From an uncultured Clostridia bacterium (GTDB taxonomy: Bacteria > Bacillota > Clostridia > Christensenellales > Borkfalkiaceae), in assembly GCA_934271245.1 (NCBI GenBank), contig CAKQQY010000039.1, positions 1 to 14,392 on the forward strand: DNA of 14,392 nucleotides, given 5' to 3'. Of this stretch, positions 1 through 7,195 are shown piece after piece. The notes below the pieces were generated by a model. The model had not been told where the DNA came from, did not search any database, and saw only the letters and a list, made by a program, of their open reading frames with translations. The translations under genes were made by a program, and so were the position numbers. Position 1 is the first letter of the stretch; each line of letters begins with the position of its first letter.

Positions 1-43
1 TTTTTCCGCCCGTTCGGTCGCGGTTCTCCCCGCGCCCCGACAC

Positions 44-80
44 AAAAAGAAAAACCACCGTTTCGGTGGTTTTTCTTTTT
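44..80 (-). terminator. Rho-independent terminator of the tRNA-Gln gene (possibly bidirectional)
   Basis: Positions 44-60 and 64-80 form a perfect 17-bp inverted repeat around a 3-nt loop. The core is GC-rich (ACCACCG/CGGTGGT) and is flanked by A-rich and T-rich arms, so either strand gives a hairpin followed by a U tract. On the minus strand it starts at the tRNA 3' end. Base 80 is both the last A of the encoded CCA and the first base of the stem. It could also stop a plus-strand transcript entering from left of the window. Confidence 0.9.
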
Positions 81-153
81 GGCAGGGGTAACTGGATTCG
101 AACCAATGATGACGGAGTCAGAGTCCGTAGCCTTACCGCTTGGCGATACCCCT
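80..153 (-). tRNA. tRNA-Gln, anticodon CUG
   Basis: Read on the minus strand this folds into a complete 74-nt cloverleaf. The acceptor stem pairs AGGGGTA with TACCCCT. The D arm is GCC-loop-GGC. The anticodon stem ACGGA/TCCGT encloses the loop CTCTGAC, giving anticodon CTG, which reads CAG (Gln). The variable loop has 4 nt, and the T arm pairs ATTGG with CCAGT around TTCGAAT. The discriminator is G and the 3' CCA is encoded (80-82). The first acceptor pair is the weak A-U type often seen in glutamine tRNAs. It appears to be a single tRNA gene with its own promoter and terminator. Another tRNA-Gln (UUG) is expected elsewhere in the genome to read CAA. Confidence 0.95.
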
Positions 154-172
154 AAACGCAATTTGCTAACAT

Positions 173-201
173 ATCATATCAAAAGATTGAAAAAATTACA
201 A
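173..201 (-). promoter_or_regulatory. Sigma-70-type promoter for tRNA-Gln
   Basis: On the minus strand, TTGTAA (196-201) and TATGAT (173-178) are separated by exactly 17 bp. They match the -35 and -10 consensus at 4/6 and 5/6 positions. The predicted start lies near 166, about 13 nt before the tRNA 5' end at 153. The spacer is very AT-rich. Confidence 0.7.
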
Positions 202-247
202 GCGTTTTTAACCGAATTTAAAAATTTTTACAAATTCGTTTATTTTC

Positions 248-270
248 GCCGCCGCGAACTTTGCGGCGGC
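248..270 (-). terminator. GC-rich hairpin after the ABC transporter gene, possible terminator
   Basis: A perfect 8-bp all-GC stem (248-255 with 263-270) encloses a 7-nt loop. It lies 72 bases beyond the stop of the minus-strand ABC transporter and before the tRNA promoter, so ending that transcript is the obvious role. It lacks a clean U tract on either strand: the minus-strand tail begins GAAAATAAAC. It may therefore be an inefficient or Rho-assisted terminator, or an mRNA 3' end stabiliser. Confidence 0.45.
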
Positions 271-342
271 AATATATTCTGACAATTTTCTATCTCTTAA
301 TCGCGAAAATCCGAAGCGGAAAAACCTTATTTTTCTCTTCGA

Positions 343-2196
343 TTATTCCGTTTCCTTATTTTCGGCGTTGAATTCCGAAAGTTTTTTGAGTTCGTAAAAC
401 TTCCCTTTAAGCGCCATCAATTCTTCGTACGTTCCAGTTTCGGCAATTTCGCCTTTATCCATACATACGATTCTGTCGGCAGACCTTATAGTGGAAAGCC
501 TGTGCGCGACGATAAACGTCGTTCTACCCTTTATGCTGCTTTCTATCGCTTTCTGAACGTGATATTCGGAAACGTTATCGAGAGCGGAAGTGGCTTCGTC
601 TAAAATAAGTATCTGCGGATTTCTGATTAAAGCGCGCGCTATGGCGATACGCTGTTTTTGCCCGCCCGAGAGTTTTCCGCCGTGTTCCCCGACGTTGCTG
701 TCGATACCGTTCGGCAAGTCTTTCAAAAATTCTTTTACGTTGGCGCGTTCGATAGCGTTTTCCAAATCCGCGTCGGAATACTTTTTAAGTCCGTAAGTAA
801 TATTTTCTTTTATAGAACCTTCGAACAAAACGCTGTTTTGCGGAACTACCGACAAATGGCTTCTGTAATTCGACAAATCGACGTCGCAAATGTTCTGTCC
901 GTCGATATACAAAGCCCCTTCGGTGGGTTTTAGAAAACCTATAATCATATTCATTACGGTGGATTTACCAGACCCCGACGCCCCTACGAAAGCCACGCAC
1001 TCGCCCGCTTTTACGTCGAGCGAAAAATTCTTTATAACAAATTCTTCTTTATCGGGATAACGATAATACACGTTTTCGAATTTAACGTCGCCGCGAAGTC
1101 CGTTGATTTTTCTTTTGCCTTCGGAATCTTCTATATCGTCGCTATCCATAATTTCGGAAAGAGAACGAATCGCTTCTTTTCCCGAAGCCATTTGCGGAAA
1201 CGAGTTTATCACCGCCTGAACGTTTCCGTTTATCTGCGAAAACAACGACTGGTAAAGTATTATTGCCCCGGCGGTGAATCCCGGCACGCCTTTGATTGCC
1301 ATATACACGCAAAAGAACAAACACAGCACGTTAAAAAGTTGCGCCACGACCCACGACCACGAACCGAACCTTGCTACCGTTCTGTCAGCGTAAAGTCCGC
1401 TTCTCGTCACCTTTCTTATGTCCGCGTCGAGTTTTTTTATTTCTTCGTCTTCCAGACCGTGCGCTTTGGTAACCTGAATCATTTCGAGCATCTGCGTGAG
1501 TTTCGCCGAAAGGTTTTCGTTATCGCGGCGAAGGTCGCTGTACCTTTGCGAAATAGGTCCGTGGAACATTCTTACTAAAATTACGTCTATCGGCACGATA
1601 AGAAGGAAGAAAAGGGCGACGATAGGACTGTTATAAAGGGTTATCCCGACGTTTATGGCAAGGGATATTATCGTAGGAATAAGCGAATAAAATACCGTGC
1701 GAAGGTACTGACTTACGCTTTCCGTATCGCGCATGAATTTGGACTGAAGTTTTCCGCTTTCCATTTCGCTGTGATAGGTAATGGAAAGTCTTTGCAACTT
1801 TCTTACGACGGTATCTTTAATACCCGCGTCCATACTGCGCAGAACGCCGTCGGTAATGTTCGCGTACACCATATGCGTAGGCACGTTCTGCAACAAAGAA
1901 AACAGCATTATCGCGCCGTATATAATTATTTTGTTTATATCTGTTTGCTCGGCGGAAAGTTCGTCTATCACTGCCGACGTCAGTATAGGTATTACGTATA
2001 ACGGCAAAGTTTTTATAACGTAAAATATAAAGGCGACGATGAGTTTCCAGATTCGGGGTTTTATAAGACCCGAAACCACGCCTTTCCCTTTGCCGCCCGT
2101 TTTTGCGCTTGCCCTGAACACCCCGTCGTAATCGGGGATTCTGTTTACTTCTTCCAAAAAAGATTTGCTTTCGCTTTTTACTCTCTGTTTTTCCAT
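343..2196 (-). CDS. ABC transporter, fused transmembrane and ATPase domains (ABCB/MsbA-like half-exporter)
   Basis: This 617-aa protein has the domain order of type IV exporters. A cytoplasmic N-terminus of about 45 residues precedes a six-helix membrane domain (helices roughly at 48-75, 88-105, 165-185, 190-210, 280-300 and 308-330), followed by a nucleotide-binding domain from about 370. The ATPase motifs are complete: Walker A GASGSGKS (405-412), Q-loop VPQN (451-454), signature LSGGQ (509-513), Walker B ILILDEATSALD with catalytic Glu534, and H-loop AHRLS (564-568). Such proteins work as dimers in the inner membrane and export lipids, peptides or drugs. No partner half-transporter adjoins it, so a homodimer is likely. 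The substrate cannot be told from sequence. The start is the only sensible Met, but no Shine-Dalgarno sequence precedes it (TTAGTTTACA-ATG). It lies 116 bases after the wzt-like gene on the same strand. Confidence 0.92.
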   Translation of the reverse strand: MEKQRVKSESKSFLEEVNRIPDYDGVFRASAKTGGKGKGVVSGLIKPRIWKLIVAFIFYVIKTLPLYVIPILTSAVIDELSAEQTDINKIIIYGAIMLFSLLQNVPTHMVYANITDGVLRSMDAGIKDTVVRKLQRLSITYHSEMESGKLQSKFMRDTESVSQYLRTVFYSLIPTIISLAINVGITLYNSPIVALFFLLIVPIDVILVRMFHGPISQRYSDLRRDNENLSAKLTQMLEMIQVTKAHGLEDEEIKKLDADIRKVTRSGLYADRTVARFGSWSWVVAQLFNVLCLFFCVYMAIKGVPGFTAGAIILYQSLFSQINGNVQAVINSFPQMASGKEAIRSLSEIMDSDDIEDSEGKRKINGLRGDVKFENVYYRYPDKEEFVIKNFSLDVKAGECVAFVGASGSGKSTVMNMIIGFLKPTEGALYIDGQNICDVDLSNYRSHLSVVPQNSVLFEGSIKENITYGLKKYSDADLENAIERANVKEFLKDLPNGIDSNVGEHGGKLSGGQKQRIAIARALIRNPQILILDEATSALDNVSEYHVQKAIESSIKGRTTFIVAHRLSTIRSADRIVCMDKGEIAETGTYEELMALKGKFYELKKLSEFNAENKETE

Positions 2197-2242
2197 TGTA
2201 AACTAATATTCTGACGATTTCGTTTATTCGTCTATAACTCGG

Positions 2243-2268
2243 AATTTTATCCGCTTTCGGATAAAATT
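2243..2268 (-). repeat. Perfect 11-bp inverted repeat between the wzt-like gene and the ABC transporter gene
   Basis: Arms 2243-2253 and 2258-2268 are perfectly complementary around a 4-nt loop, giving the hairpin AATTTTATCCG-AAAG-CGGATAAAATT on the minus strand. It sits 45 bases past the wzt-like stop and 46 bases before the ABC transporter start. No U tract follows on the coding strand, so it is not a standard terminator. Each arm contains TAAAAT, the -10 form seen in the other promoters here, but no good -35 lies 17 bp upstream of either. A processing site, weak terminator or dyad operator are all possible. Confidence 0.5.
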
Positions 2269-2312
2269 TTACTCCGTACGCGTTTAATCGATTTACGGTA
2301 TTTTGGTTAAAA

Positions 2313-3560
2313 TCAAATAAAACTAAGTTTCGCGCCCGAAGTTTTTACGTTGTAATCTTTATACGCCATATCCTTTTCGTCGGGCAGAATTTCAAAGAAC
2401 AACGCGTCGAAAACGCAGTCGTGATCTGTGTAATTTCCGTTTTTATCCGATTCGGTGAACGTAAGGCTTACCTTATATTTATCGGGCAGCAAATCGCTTA
2501 AATCGAGCGACAATTCCTTTTCGTTGTTTTCACCCTTTTTACCCGCAAAACTTTCGGACACGGCGACCCCCGCGGTCACGCCGTCGAGAGTGGAAACCAC
2601 CGCGCGGACTTTCAGATCCGCAAAGTCGGTTTTAGTAAGAAAAGTCGTTAAAAAACGCAGGTTTTCTCCCCGTTTATAAACGCCGTTGCCGCCCGTTATT
2701 TCCACTTTGGAAAGCCTTACGGCAAAAGTCAGCCTATACGGTCTTTTATCGTTAAAAACGTCTTTCGCGGTAACCGTTTCGCTGTTTGACGATATATATT
2801 TTGCTATGGCGTCTTCGGTGTCGCCGTCGAAAACTTTTTCGCCCTTTTCGATGATTATGCACCTTTTGCAAAGATTGCGGACGGTAGCCATATTATGCGA
2901 AACGTATAAAATGGTTCTGCCGGAATCGGCGATTTCTTTCATCTTTTTTATGCACTTGTTCTGAAAAGCCACGTCTCCCACGGCGAGAACTTCGTCCATA
3001 ATCATTATTTCGGCGTCGAGATGAGCGGCTACGGAAAAGGCGAGTTTTACGTACATTCCCGAAGAATATCTCTTTACCGGCGTATCGATAAACTCTCTGC
3101 ACTCGGAAAAGTCGATTATATCTTCGATTTCAGAGTCTATATCTTTTTTGGTCATTCCGAGAATGGCGCCGTTTACGTAGATATTTTCTCTGCCGGTAAG
3201 TTCGGGGTGAAAACCCGTGCCTACTTCGAGCATGGAAGCCACTCTGCCGTTTAAATATATCGTTCCGTTTGTCGGCGCGGTAACCCCCGTTATAAGTTTT
3301 AACAACGTGGATTTCCCCGCTCCGTTTCTGCCGATGATACCTATCGCTTCGCCGCGTTCCGCTTCGAACGAAACGTTTTTAAGGGCGTGTATTTTACCGT
3401 TTTTAACGGATTTTTTATACCCGATTTTTAAGGTAGGGTCTTCTTTTTTTCTGATTTTAGCGCCGAGCCTTTGCAGTTCTTCCCTGAGCGTTGCGCCGCC
3501 TATCTGCCCTAATCTGTACTCTTTGCCGACGTTTTCGACTTTCAGAATTGTTTCCGCCAT
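2313..3560 (-). CDS. Wzt/TagH-type ATPase of a polysaccharide ABC exporter with C-terminal carbohydrate-binding-like domain
   Basis: This 415-aa protein carries a full ABC ATPase in its first ~255 residues: Walker A GRNGAGKS (77-84), a degenerate YSSGM signature (165-169) typical of the Wzt/TagH group, Walker B IMIMDE (185-190) and H-loop SHNM (221-224). Residues ~270-395 look like the beta-rich C-terminal domain that in O-antigen Wzt proteins binds the tip of the glycan. The protein should energise export of an undecaprenyl-linked polysaccharide or teichoic-acid-like polymer through the permease encoded just upstream. The gap between the two genes is 9 bases, and the AGGAG ribosome site overlaps the permease stop codon, so translation is probably coupled. 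No glycosyltransferase genes lie nearby, so the polymer cannot be named. Confidence 0.92.
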   Translation of the reverse strand: MAETILKVENVGKEYRLGQIGGATLREELQRLGAKIRKKEDPTLKIGYKKSVKNGKIHALKNVSFEAERGEAIGIIGRNGAGKSTLLKLITGVTAPTNGTIYLNGRVASMLEVGTGFHPELTGRENIYVNGAILGMTKKDIDSEIEDIIDFSECREFIDTPVKRYSSGMYVKLAFSVAAHLDAEIMIMDEVLAVGDVAFQNKCIKKMKEIADSGRTILYVSHNMATVRNLCKRCIIIEKGEKVFDGDTEDAIAKYISSNSETVTAKDVFNDKRPYRLTFAVRLSKVEITGGNGVYKRGENLRFLTTFLTKTDFADLKVRAVVSTLDGVTAGVAVSESFAGKKGENNEKELSLDLSDLLPDKYKVSLTFTESDKNGNYTDHDCVFDALFFEILPDEKDMAYKDYNVKTSGAKLSFI

Positions 3561-3569
3561 ATAAATCTC

Positions 3570-4457
3570 CTATATAGTGTCGGTAAAAGTTTTTTCCACT
3601 CTGTTAAAGAGCAGAACTCCGGCAAAGAAAAGTAAAAGGGTTACTCCCCAACTTATCAGATAAAAGGTAAGATTAAAATATCCGCTTCCGAACACGCCGT
3701 ACCTTACGGTAGTTACTATCGACGCGAACGGGTTAATCATATAAGCGTTGAACGCCGCAGCCGAAGCGTGTTCTGTTACGAGCGACAATCCGTACGCGAC
3801 GGGCGAAGCGTATTCCCAAAGTTGCAGACCGAACCCGACGAGCATCGCGAGATCTCTGTACTTCGTGGTAAGCGAAGAGATTAAAATCCCCGTTCCGAGC
3901 CCTAAAAGCATCATTTGCAGAATGCAAAGCGGAACGAGCAGAACGTTTACGGTGAAATTGACTTCGGCAATGCCGACGATCGCGCAGACCGCGTAAATAA
4001 TTATAAAAAGCAGAATCTGTATTCCGTACGATATAAGGTTGGAAATCGCCGTGGATATAGGCGAAACGAGTCTCGGGAAGTACACTTTGCTCATTATTCT
4101 GGCGTTTGCCCTGAAAGTTTCCGACGTGGCGGACACCACGTGCGAAAAATATCCCCAGGCGATAGTTCCCGCCATATAGAACAAAAAAGGCGGCAAAAGA
4201 ATACTCGATTCCGGCGAATCGGTTACGGGAAGCCCCGCGATTTTACCGAAAACCACGGAAAAAACCACCGTCGTTAAAAGCGGCTGAATAATCGCCCAGA
4301 GCGGACCTAATATAGTTTGTTTATACTTGGAAATAAACTCTCTTTTAACGAACAAGGCGATTAAATCTCTGTACCGCCAGACTTCGCCGAATTGTAAATC
4401 GAAAGGTTTTCTTTTCGATTTTATTATTCTTTTCCACTTCTGATTTTCGTTTGCCAT
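3570..4457 (-). CDS. Wzm/TagG-type ABC-2 permease of a polysaccharide exporter
   Basis: This 295-aa integral membrane protein belongs to the ABC-2 polysaccharide export permeases. After a charged cytoplasmic N-terminus come the family's conserved segment YKQTILGPLWAIIQP (45-59), then about six membrane helices (roughly 52-72, 88-108, 140-165, 172-195, 203-225 and 263-284). A conserved SPVAY segment lies at 218-222. With the ATPase encoded immediately downstream it should form a 2+2 complex that moves lipid-linked glycan across the cytoplasmic membrane. The start has an AAAGGGA ribosome site a few bases upstream and follows a good promoter. It is the first gene of a two-gene operon. The length is slightly above the usual 260-280 aa because of the N-terminal extension. 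Confidence 0.92.
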   Translation of the reverse strand: MANENQKWKRIIKSKRKPFDLQFGEVWRYRDLIALFVKREFISKYKQTILGPLWAIIQPLLTTVVFSVVFGKIAGLPVTDSPESSILLPPFLFYMAGTIAWGYFSHVVSATSETFRANARIMSKVYFPRLVSPISTAISNLISYGIQILLFIIIYAVCAIVGIAEVNFTVNVLLVPLCILQMMLLGLGTGILISSLTTKYRDLAMLVGFGLQLWEYASPVAYGLSLVTEHASAAAFNAYMINPFASIVTTVRYGVFGSGYFNLTFYLISWGVTLLLFFAGVLLFNRVEKTFTDTI

Positions 4458-4515
4458 ATATCCCTTTTTTTGTTTATACGGGTGTTTTACCCCTTTTCAA
4501 TAAACTTTAAAATAT

Positions 4516-4544
4516 ATTTTATCATAACCCCCGACAAAATTCAA
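4516..4544 (-). promoter_or_regulatory. Promoter of the wzm-wzt-like operon
   Basis: On the minus strand TTGAAT (4539-4544) and TAAAAT (4516-4521) are 17 bp apart, matching 4/6 and 5/6 of the sigma-70 consensus. The predicted start is near 4509, giving a leader of about 50 nt before the permease ATG at 4457. It is divergent from the ABC-F promoter about 90 bp away. Confidence 0.7.
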
Positions 4545-4633
4545 GCGTAAATATTACATTGTTTACGCCGTTTCGTTATAGATTTTACGCGTTCAAAGTA
4601 TTTTCGGAAAAGTTTTTCTTTTACCCCTTTCGG

Positions 4634-4662
4634 TTGATTTTTAAATGTTTTTATTGTAAAAT
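4634..4662 (+). promoter_or_regulatory. Promoter of the ABC-F gene
   Basis: TTGATT (4634-4639) and TAAAAT (4657-4662) are separated by 17 bp. Transcription should begin near 4669, which leaves a leader of about 43 nt. Because the promoter lies inside the 5' extension of the open frame, it shows that translation cannot begin at the upstream ATG at 4559. Confidence 0.7.
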
Positions 4663-4684
4663 TGTTTTACTACTTAACGGAGCA

Positions 4685-4701
4685 ACGGACAAAAAGTCCG
4701 T
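4685..4701 (+). promoter_or_regulatory. Leader hairpin just before the ABC-F start codon
   Basis: ACGGAC and GTCCGT pair perfectly (6 bp) around an AAAAA loop, ending 10 nt before the ATG at 4712. The best Shine-Dalgarno match, GGAG at 4679-4682, lies 29 nt from the ATG, too far in linear distance. Folding the hairpin would reduce the effective spacing to about 12 nt. It may influence initiation, but this is inference. Confidence 0.4.
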
Positions 4702-4711
4702 AATACGGATT

Positions 4712-6604
4712 ATGCAGATAACCATTACCAACGGCGGAGTTTCTTTCGACGGAGAAGAAATCCTTTCCGAAATAAATTTTTCCGTTTGCGATAAAGACAG
4801 AATCGCGCTGGTCGGGCGGAACGGTTGCGGCAAAACCACCCTTTTAAAAGTTTTGTCGGGCGAAGTCGTCCCTGAGATCGGCGACGGCGATTCCCCTTTT
4901 ATATTTTCCAAAAGCGGAAACCCCGTTATCGGATACTTAAAACAGACCTTCGAAACCGACGACTACAAAACTTTGGAAGACGAACTTTTATCGGCGTATT
5001 CTCACGTTCTCGATATAGAAGCGAGAATGGAAGCGGCGTTAAAAAAGTTGGAAGTTGACGGAAGCGAAAAGGCGGTTAAACTTTATTCTTCTCTGTCCGA
5101 AGAATTCGAGAGAGAAAACGGGTACGCATACAAAAAAGAATACAGAGTCGGCGCGAAAAAATTCGGTTTTACCGAGTCCGATTTAAGTAAGCCGTTAAAA
5201 GAGTTTTCGGGCGGACAGCGCACCAAAATATCTCTTTTAAAACTTTTGCTTTCCAAACCCGACGTTCTGCTTTTAGACGAACCCACAAACCATCTCGATT
5301 TAGAAGCGATAGAGTGGCTGGAAAAATATCTTGCGAACTACAAAAAAGCCTTCGTAGTGGTATCTCACGACCGTATGTTTTTAGATAAAACGGTAAAAAC
5401 CGTTTACGAAATAGAATACGGTGAAACGAAGAAATACCAAGGCAATTACTCGGCTTTTATGCGTCAGAAGAGAGCCGATTACGACAAAGCGCTTAAAGAC
5501 AGCCTTATCCGTAAAAAGGAAGTCGAACGCCTTTCCGCGCTGGTGGAACGGTTCCGTTACAAAGCGAACAAAGCCAAAATGGCGCAGGCAAAACTTAAAC
5601 AGATAGAAAGAATCGGCAGTACCGACGCGCCCGTGGGCTTCGACGAATCCACCTTTAAAGCGTCCTTTACCCCCGAAAAAGAATCGGTGGAAAAAACGCT
5701 CGTTTTAGAAGAAGTTTCTTTCGGTTACGATAAACCTTTAGGTCATATAAACACGATAGTAAAGCGCGGGCAGAAACTCGGGATTATCGGCAGAAACGGT
5801 TGCGGCAAATCGACACTTATAAAGACGATTATGAAAATTCTTCCCCCTATCTCTGGCGAAGTAAAATACGGGTTGCGGGCGGAAATCGGTTACTTCGACC
5901 AGACGCTTACCCAGAACTTTTCGCCGCTTACCGTGTTCGACGATTTCCATAACGATTTCCCCGCCCTTTCCGACGGAGAAGTAAGAAATTGTTTAGGCGC
6001 GTTTCTGTTTTCGGGCGAAGACGTGTTTAAACGTGTGGGCGACCTTTCGGGCGGAGAAAAAGTAAGACTTGCGCTATGCAAAATTTTCAAGAAAAAACCT
6101 AACGTTTTAATATTAGACGAACCGACCAACCATATGGACATTATCGGTAAAGACAGTCTGGAAAAAATGCTTGCGGCGTATACGGGAACGGTTATAACCG
6201 TTTCGCACGACAGATATTTTATAGACAAGGTCTGCGACAGGCTCGCCGTGTTCGAAAACGGAAAACTTAACCTTTACGACTGCGGTTATTCCGAATACGA
6301 AGCCTTACGCCCCGACGAAGAAGAAATTACCGTTCAATCGGTAAAGCAACCCGTCGAAAAAAAGGAAAAGCCCGTTTCTTCGGAAAAAGAAAGAACCAAA
6401 AAACTACACAGAATTTCCGTTCTGGAAGAAAAAATCGCCGTTCTGGAAAAGGAAAAAGACGAAATTCAAAAACTTATGGATTCCGATTCTTCGTATTATT
6501 CCGATTACGAAAAGTATTCGGAGATTACGAAAAAAATCGCCGCGGCAGACGAAAAACTTTCCCCCTTAATGGAAGAATGGACTTCCCTTATGGAAACCCT
6601 TTGA
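4712..6604 (+). CDS. ABC-F family ATPase (YdiF/Uup-like translation factor)
   Basis: Starting at ATG 4712 the protein has 630 aa and two ABC ATPase domains without membrane segments, the ABC-F layout. Domain 1 has Walker A GRNGCGKT (35-42), signature FSGGQ (165-169), Walker B with DEPTNHLD (189-196) and switch SHD (218-220). A basic linker follows (about 245-310; P-site tRNA interaction motif in this family). Domain 2 has GRNGCGKS (360-367), LSGGE (445-449), DEPTNHMD (469-476) and SHD (498-500). A charged C-terminal tail with a predicted coiled coil (about 565-595) resembles YdiF and Uup. ABC-F proteins act on the ribosome to relieve stalls or, in some subfamilies, protect it from antibiotics; which applies here cannot be told. 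The start was chosen because homology begins at MQITITNG and the promoter lies at 4634-4662. The frame extends upstream to 4559, but those 51 residues are non-homologous. Confidence 0.92.
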   Translation: MQITITNGGVSFDGEEILSEINFSVCDKDRIALVGRNGCGKTTLLKVLSGEVVPEIGDGDSPFIFSKSGNPVIGYLKQTFETDDYKTLEDELLSAYSHVLDIEARMEAALKKLEVDGSEKAVKLYSSLSEEFERENGYAYKKEYRVGAKKFGFTESDLSKPLKEFSGGQRTKISLLKLLLSKPDVLLLDEPTNHLDLEAIEWLEKYLANYKKAFVVVSHDRMFLDKTVKTVYEIEYGETKKYQGNYSAFMRQKRADYDKALKDSLIRKKEVERLSALVERFRYKANKAKMAQAKLKQIERIGSTDAPVGFDESTFKASFTPEKESVEKTLVLEEVSFGYDKPLGHINTIVKRGQKLGIIGRNGCGKSTLIKTIMKILPPISGEVKYGLRAEIGYFDQTLTQNFSPLTVFDDFHNDFPALSDGEVRNCLGAFLFSGEDVFKRVGDLSGGEKVRLALCKIFKKKPNVLILDEPTNHMDIIGKDSLEKMLAAYTGTVITVSHDRYFIDKVCDRLAVFENGKLNLYDCGYSEYEALRPDEEEITVQSVKQPVEKKEKPVSSEKERTKKLHRISVLEEKIAVLEKEKDEIQKLMDSDSSYYSDYEKYSEITKKIAAADEKLSPLMEEWTSLMETL

Positions 6605-6613
6605 TAAAAAAAG

Positions 6614-6653
6614 AAAAAGCGTATTGCCCTTAAAAGGAGCGGATACGCTTTTT
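6614..6653 (+). terminator. Bidirectional terminator between convergent ABC-F and DJ-1 genes
   Basis: An 11-bp inverted repeat (AAAAAGCGTAT, 6614-6624, with ATACGCTTTTT, 6643-6653) begins 10 bases after the ABC-F stop. The T run at 6649-6654 gives a U tract on the plus strand, and the A run at 6614-6618 gives one on the minus strand. The 18-nt loop contains a further small CCTT/AAGG pairing. It sits between two convergent genes and can serve both. Confidence 0.85.
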
Positions 6654-6663
6654 TATTTATAAA

Positions 6664-7191
6664 TTAAAAGTTTATCTTAAGACCGAAATAGTCTGCTATG
6701 GCGACGGCGAATTTCGTTGCCGAAAGCGGACCGTTCGCGGTGATGAAGTTTCCGTCTTTTTCCACGTCGTTACCCGTATAAACGGCAACGGTTTTTACCG
6801 TTTCTATAAAACTTTCCGCAGGGAAACAAGTCACCCGTTTTCCCTTGCATATCCCGTGTTTTGCCAGAACGACCGCGGGCGAAGCGCAGATACTCGCAAC
6901 GAGTTTACCGCTGTTCGCCGCTTTTTTTATTTCGCCGACCGCTTTTTCGTTCGCGGATATGTTGCTTGCGCCGGGCATTCCGCCGGGGATAATTATTCCG
7001 TCGTAATCGGAAACGGAAAAATCTTTAAGCGCCTTATCCGATTTTACCACTATACCGTGCGAACCGGTAAGATATTCGCCCTTTTCAGAAACTATATCGC
7101 AAACGGTGCCGGCTCTTCTCAATCCGTCTATAACGGTGACGGCTTCTATTTCTTCCGTGCCGTCGCTGAAAATAATCGCTAACTTTACCAT
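6664..7191 (-). CDS. DJ-1/PfpI/ThiJ family protein
   Basis: This 175-aa protein spans the whole DJ-1 fold. The nucleophilic Cys102 sits in the elbow motif SICASPAV, and Glu16 in DGTEEIEAV matches DJ-1 Glu18, which tunes the cysteine. The GPLSATKFAVAI segment near the C-terminus also matches DJ-1. The position of human His126 is occupied by Phe123 (TCFP), so this is not the canonical DJ-1 Cys-His arrangement. The family includes glyoxalase III/deglycase-like and stress proteins, and the activity of bacterial members is debated. The start lies only 4 bases after the stop of the lipoprotein gene and has no clear ribosome site, so translation probably depends on coupling to that gene. It ends before a shared terminator. 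Confidence 0.9.
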   Translation of the reverse strand: MVKLAIIFSDGTEEIEAVTVIDGLRRAGTVCDIVSEKGEYLTGSHGIVVKSDKALKDFSVSDYDGIIIPGGMPGASNISANEKAVGEIKKAANSGKLVASICASPAVVLAKHGICKGKRVTCFPAESFIETVKTVAVYTGNDVEKDGNFITANGPLSATKFAVAIADYFGLKINF

Positions 7192-7195
7192 TTTA

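Noticed and set aside
1..43. GC-rich 43-base stretch at the left edge
   Set aside because: It is different in composition from the adjacent AT-rich DNA, but too short and cut off to assign to any gene or RNA.
79..282. 67-codon plus-strand open frame over the tRNA region
   Set aside because: It reads through the complement of the tRNA gene and its promoter; the 'TGFEP' start is the antisense of the T arm.
1192..1578. 128-codon plus-strand open frame
   Set aside because: It lies fully antisense to the ABC transporter membrane domain and is low-complexity in the way shadow frames are.
4559..4711. Upstream in-frame extension of the ABC-F gene (51 extra residues)
   Set aside because: The stretch is Phe/Tyr/Lys-rich with no family similarity, and the gene's promoter (4634-4662) lies inside it. 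The conserved domain begins exactly at the ATG at 4712.
4670..4711. ABC-F leader considered as a riboswitch or T-box
   Set aside because: The leader is about 43 nt with a single 6-bp stem, too small for any known riboswitch or T-box.
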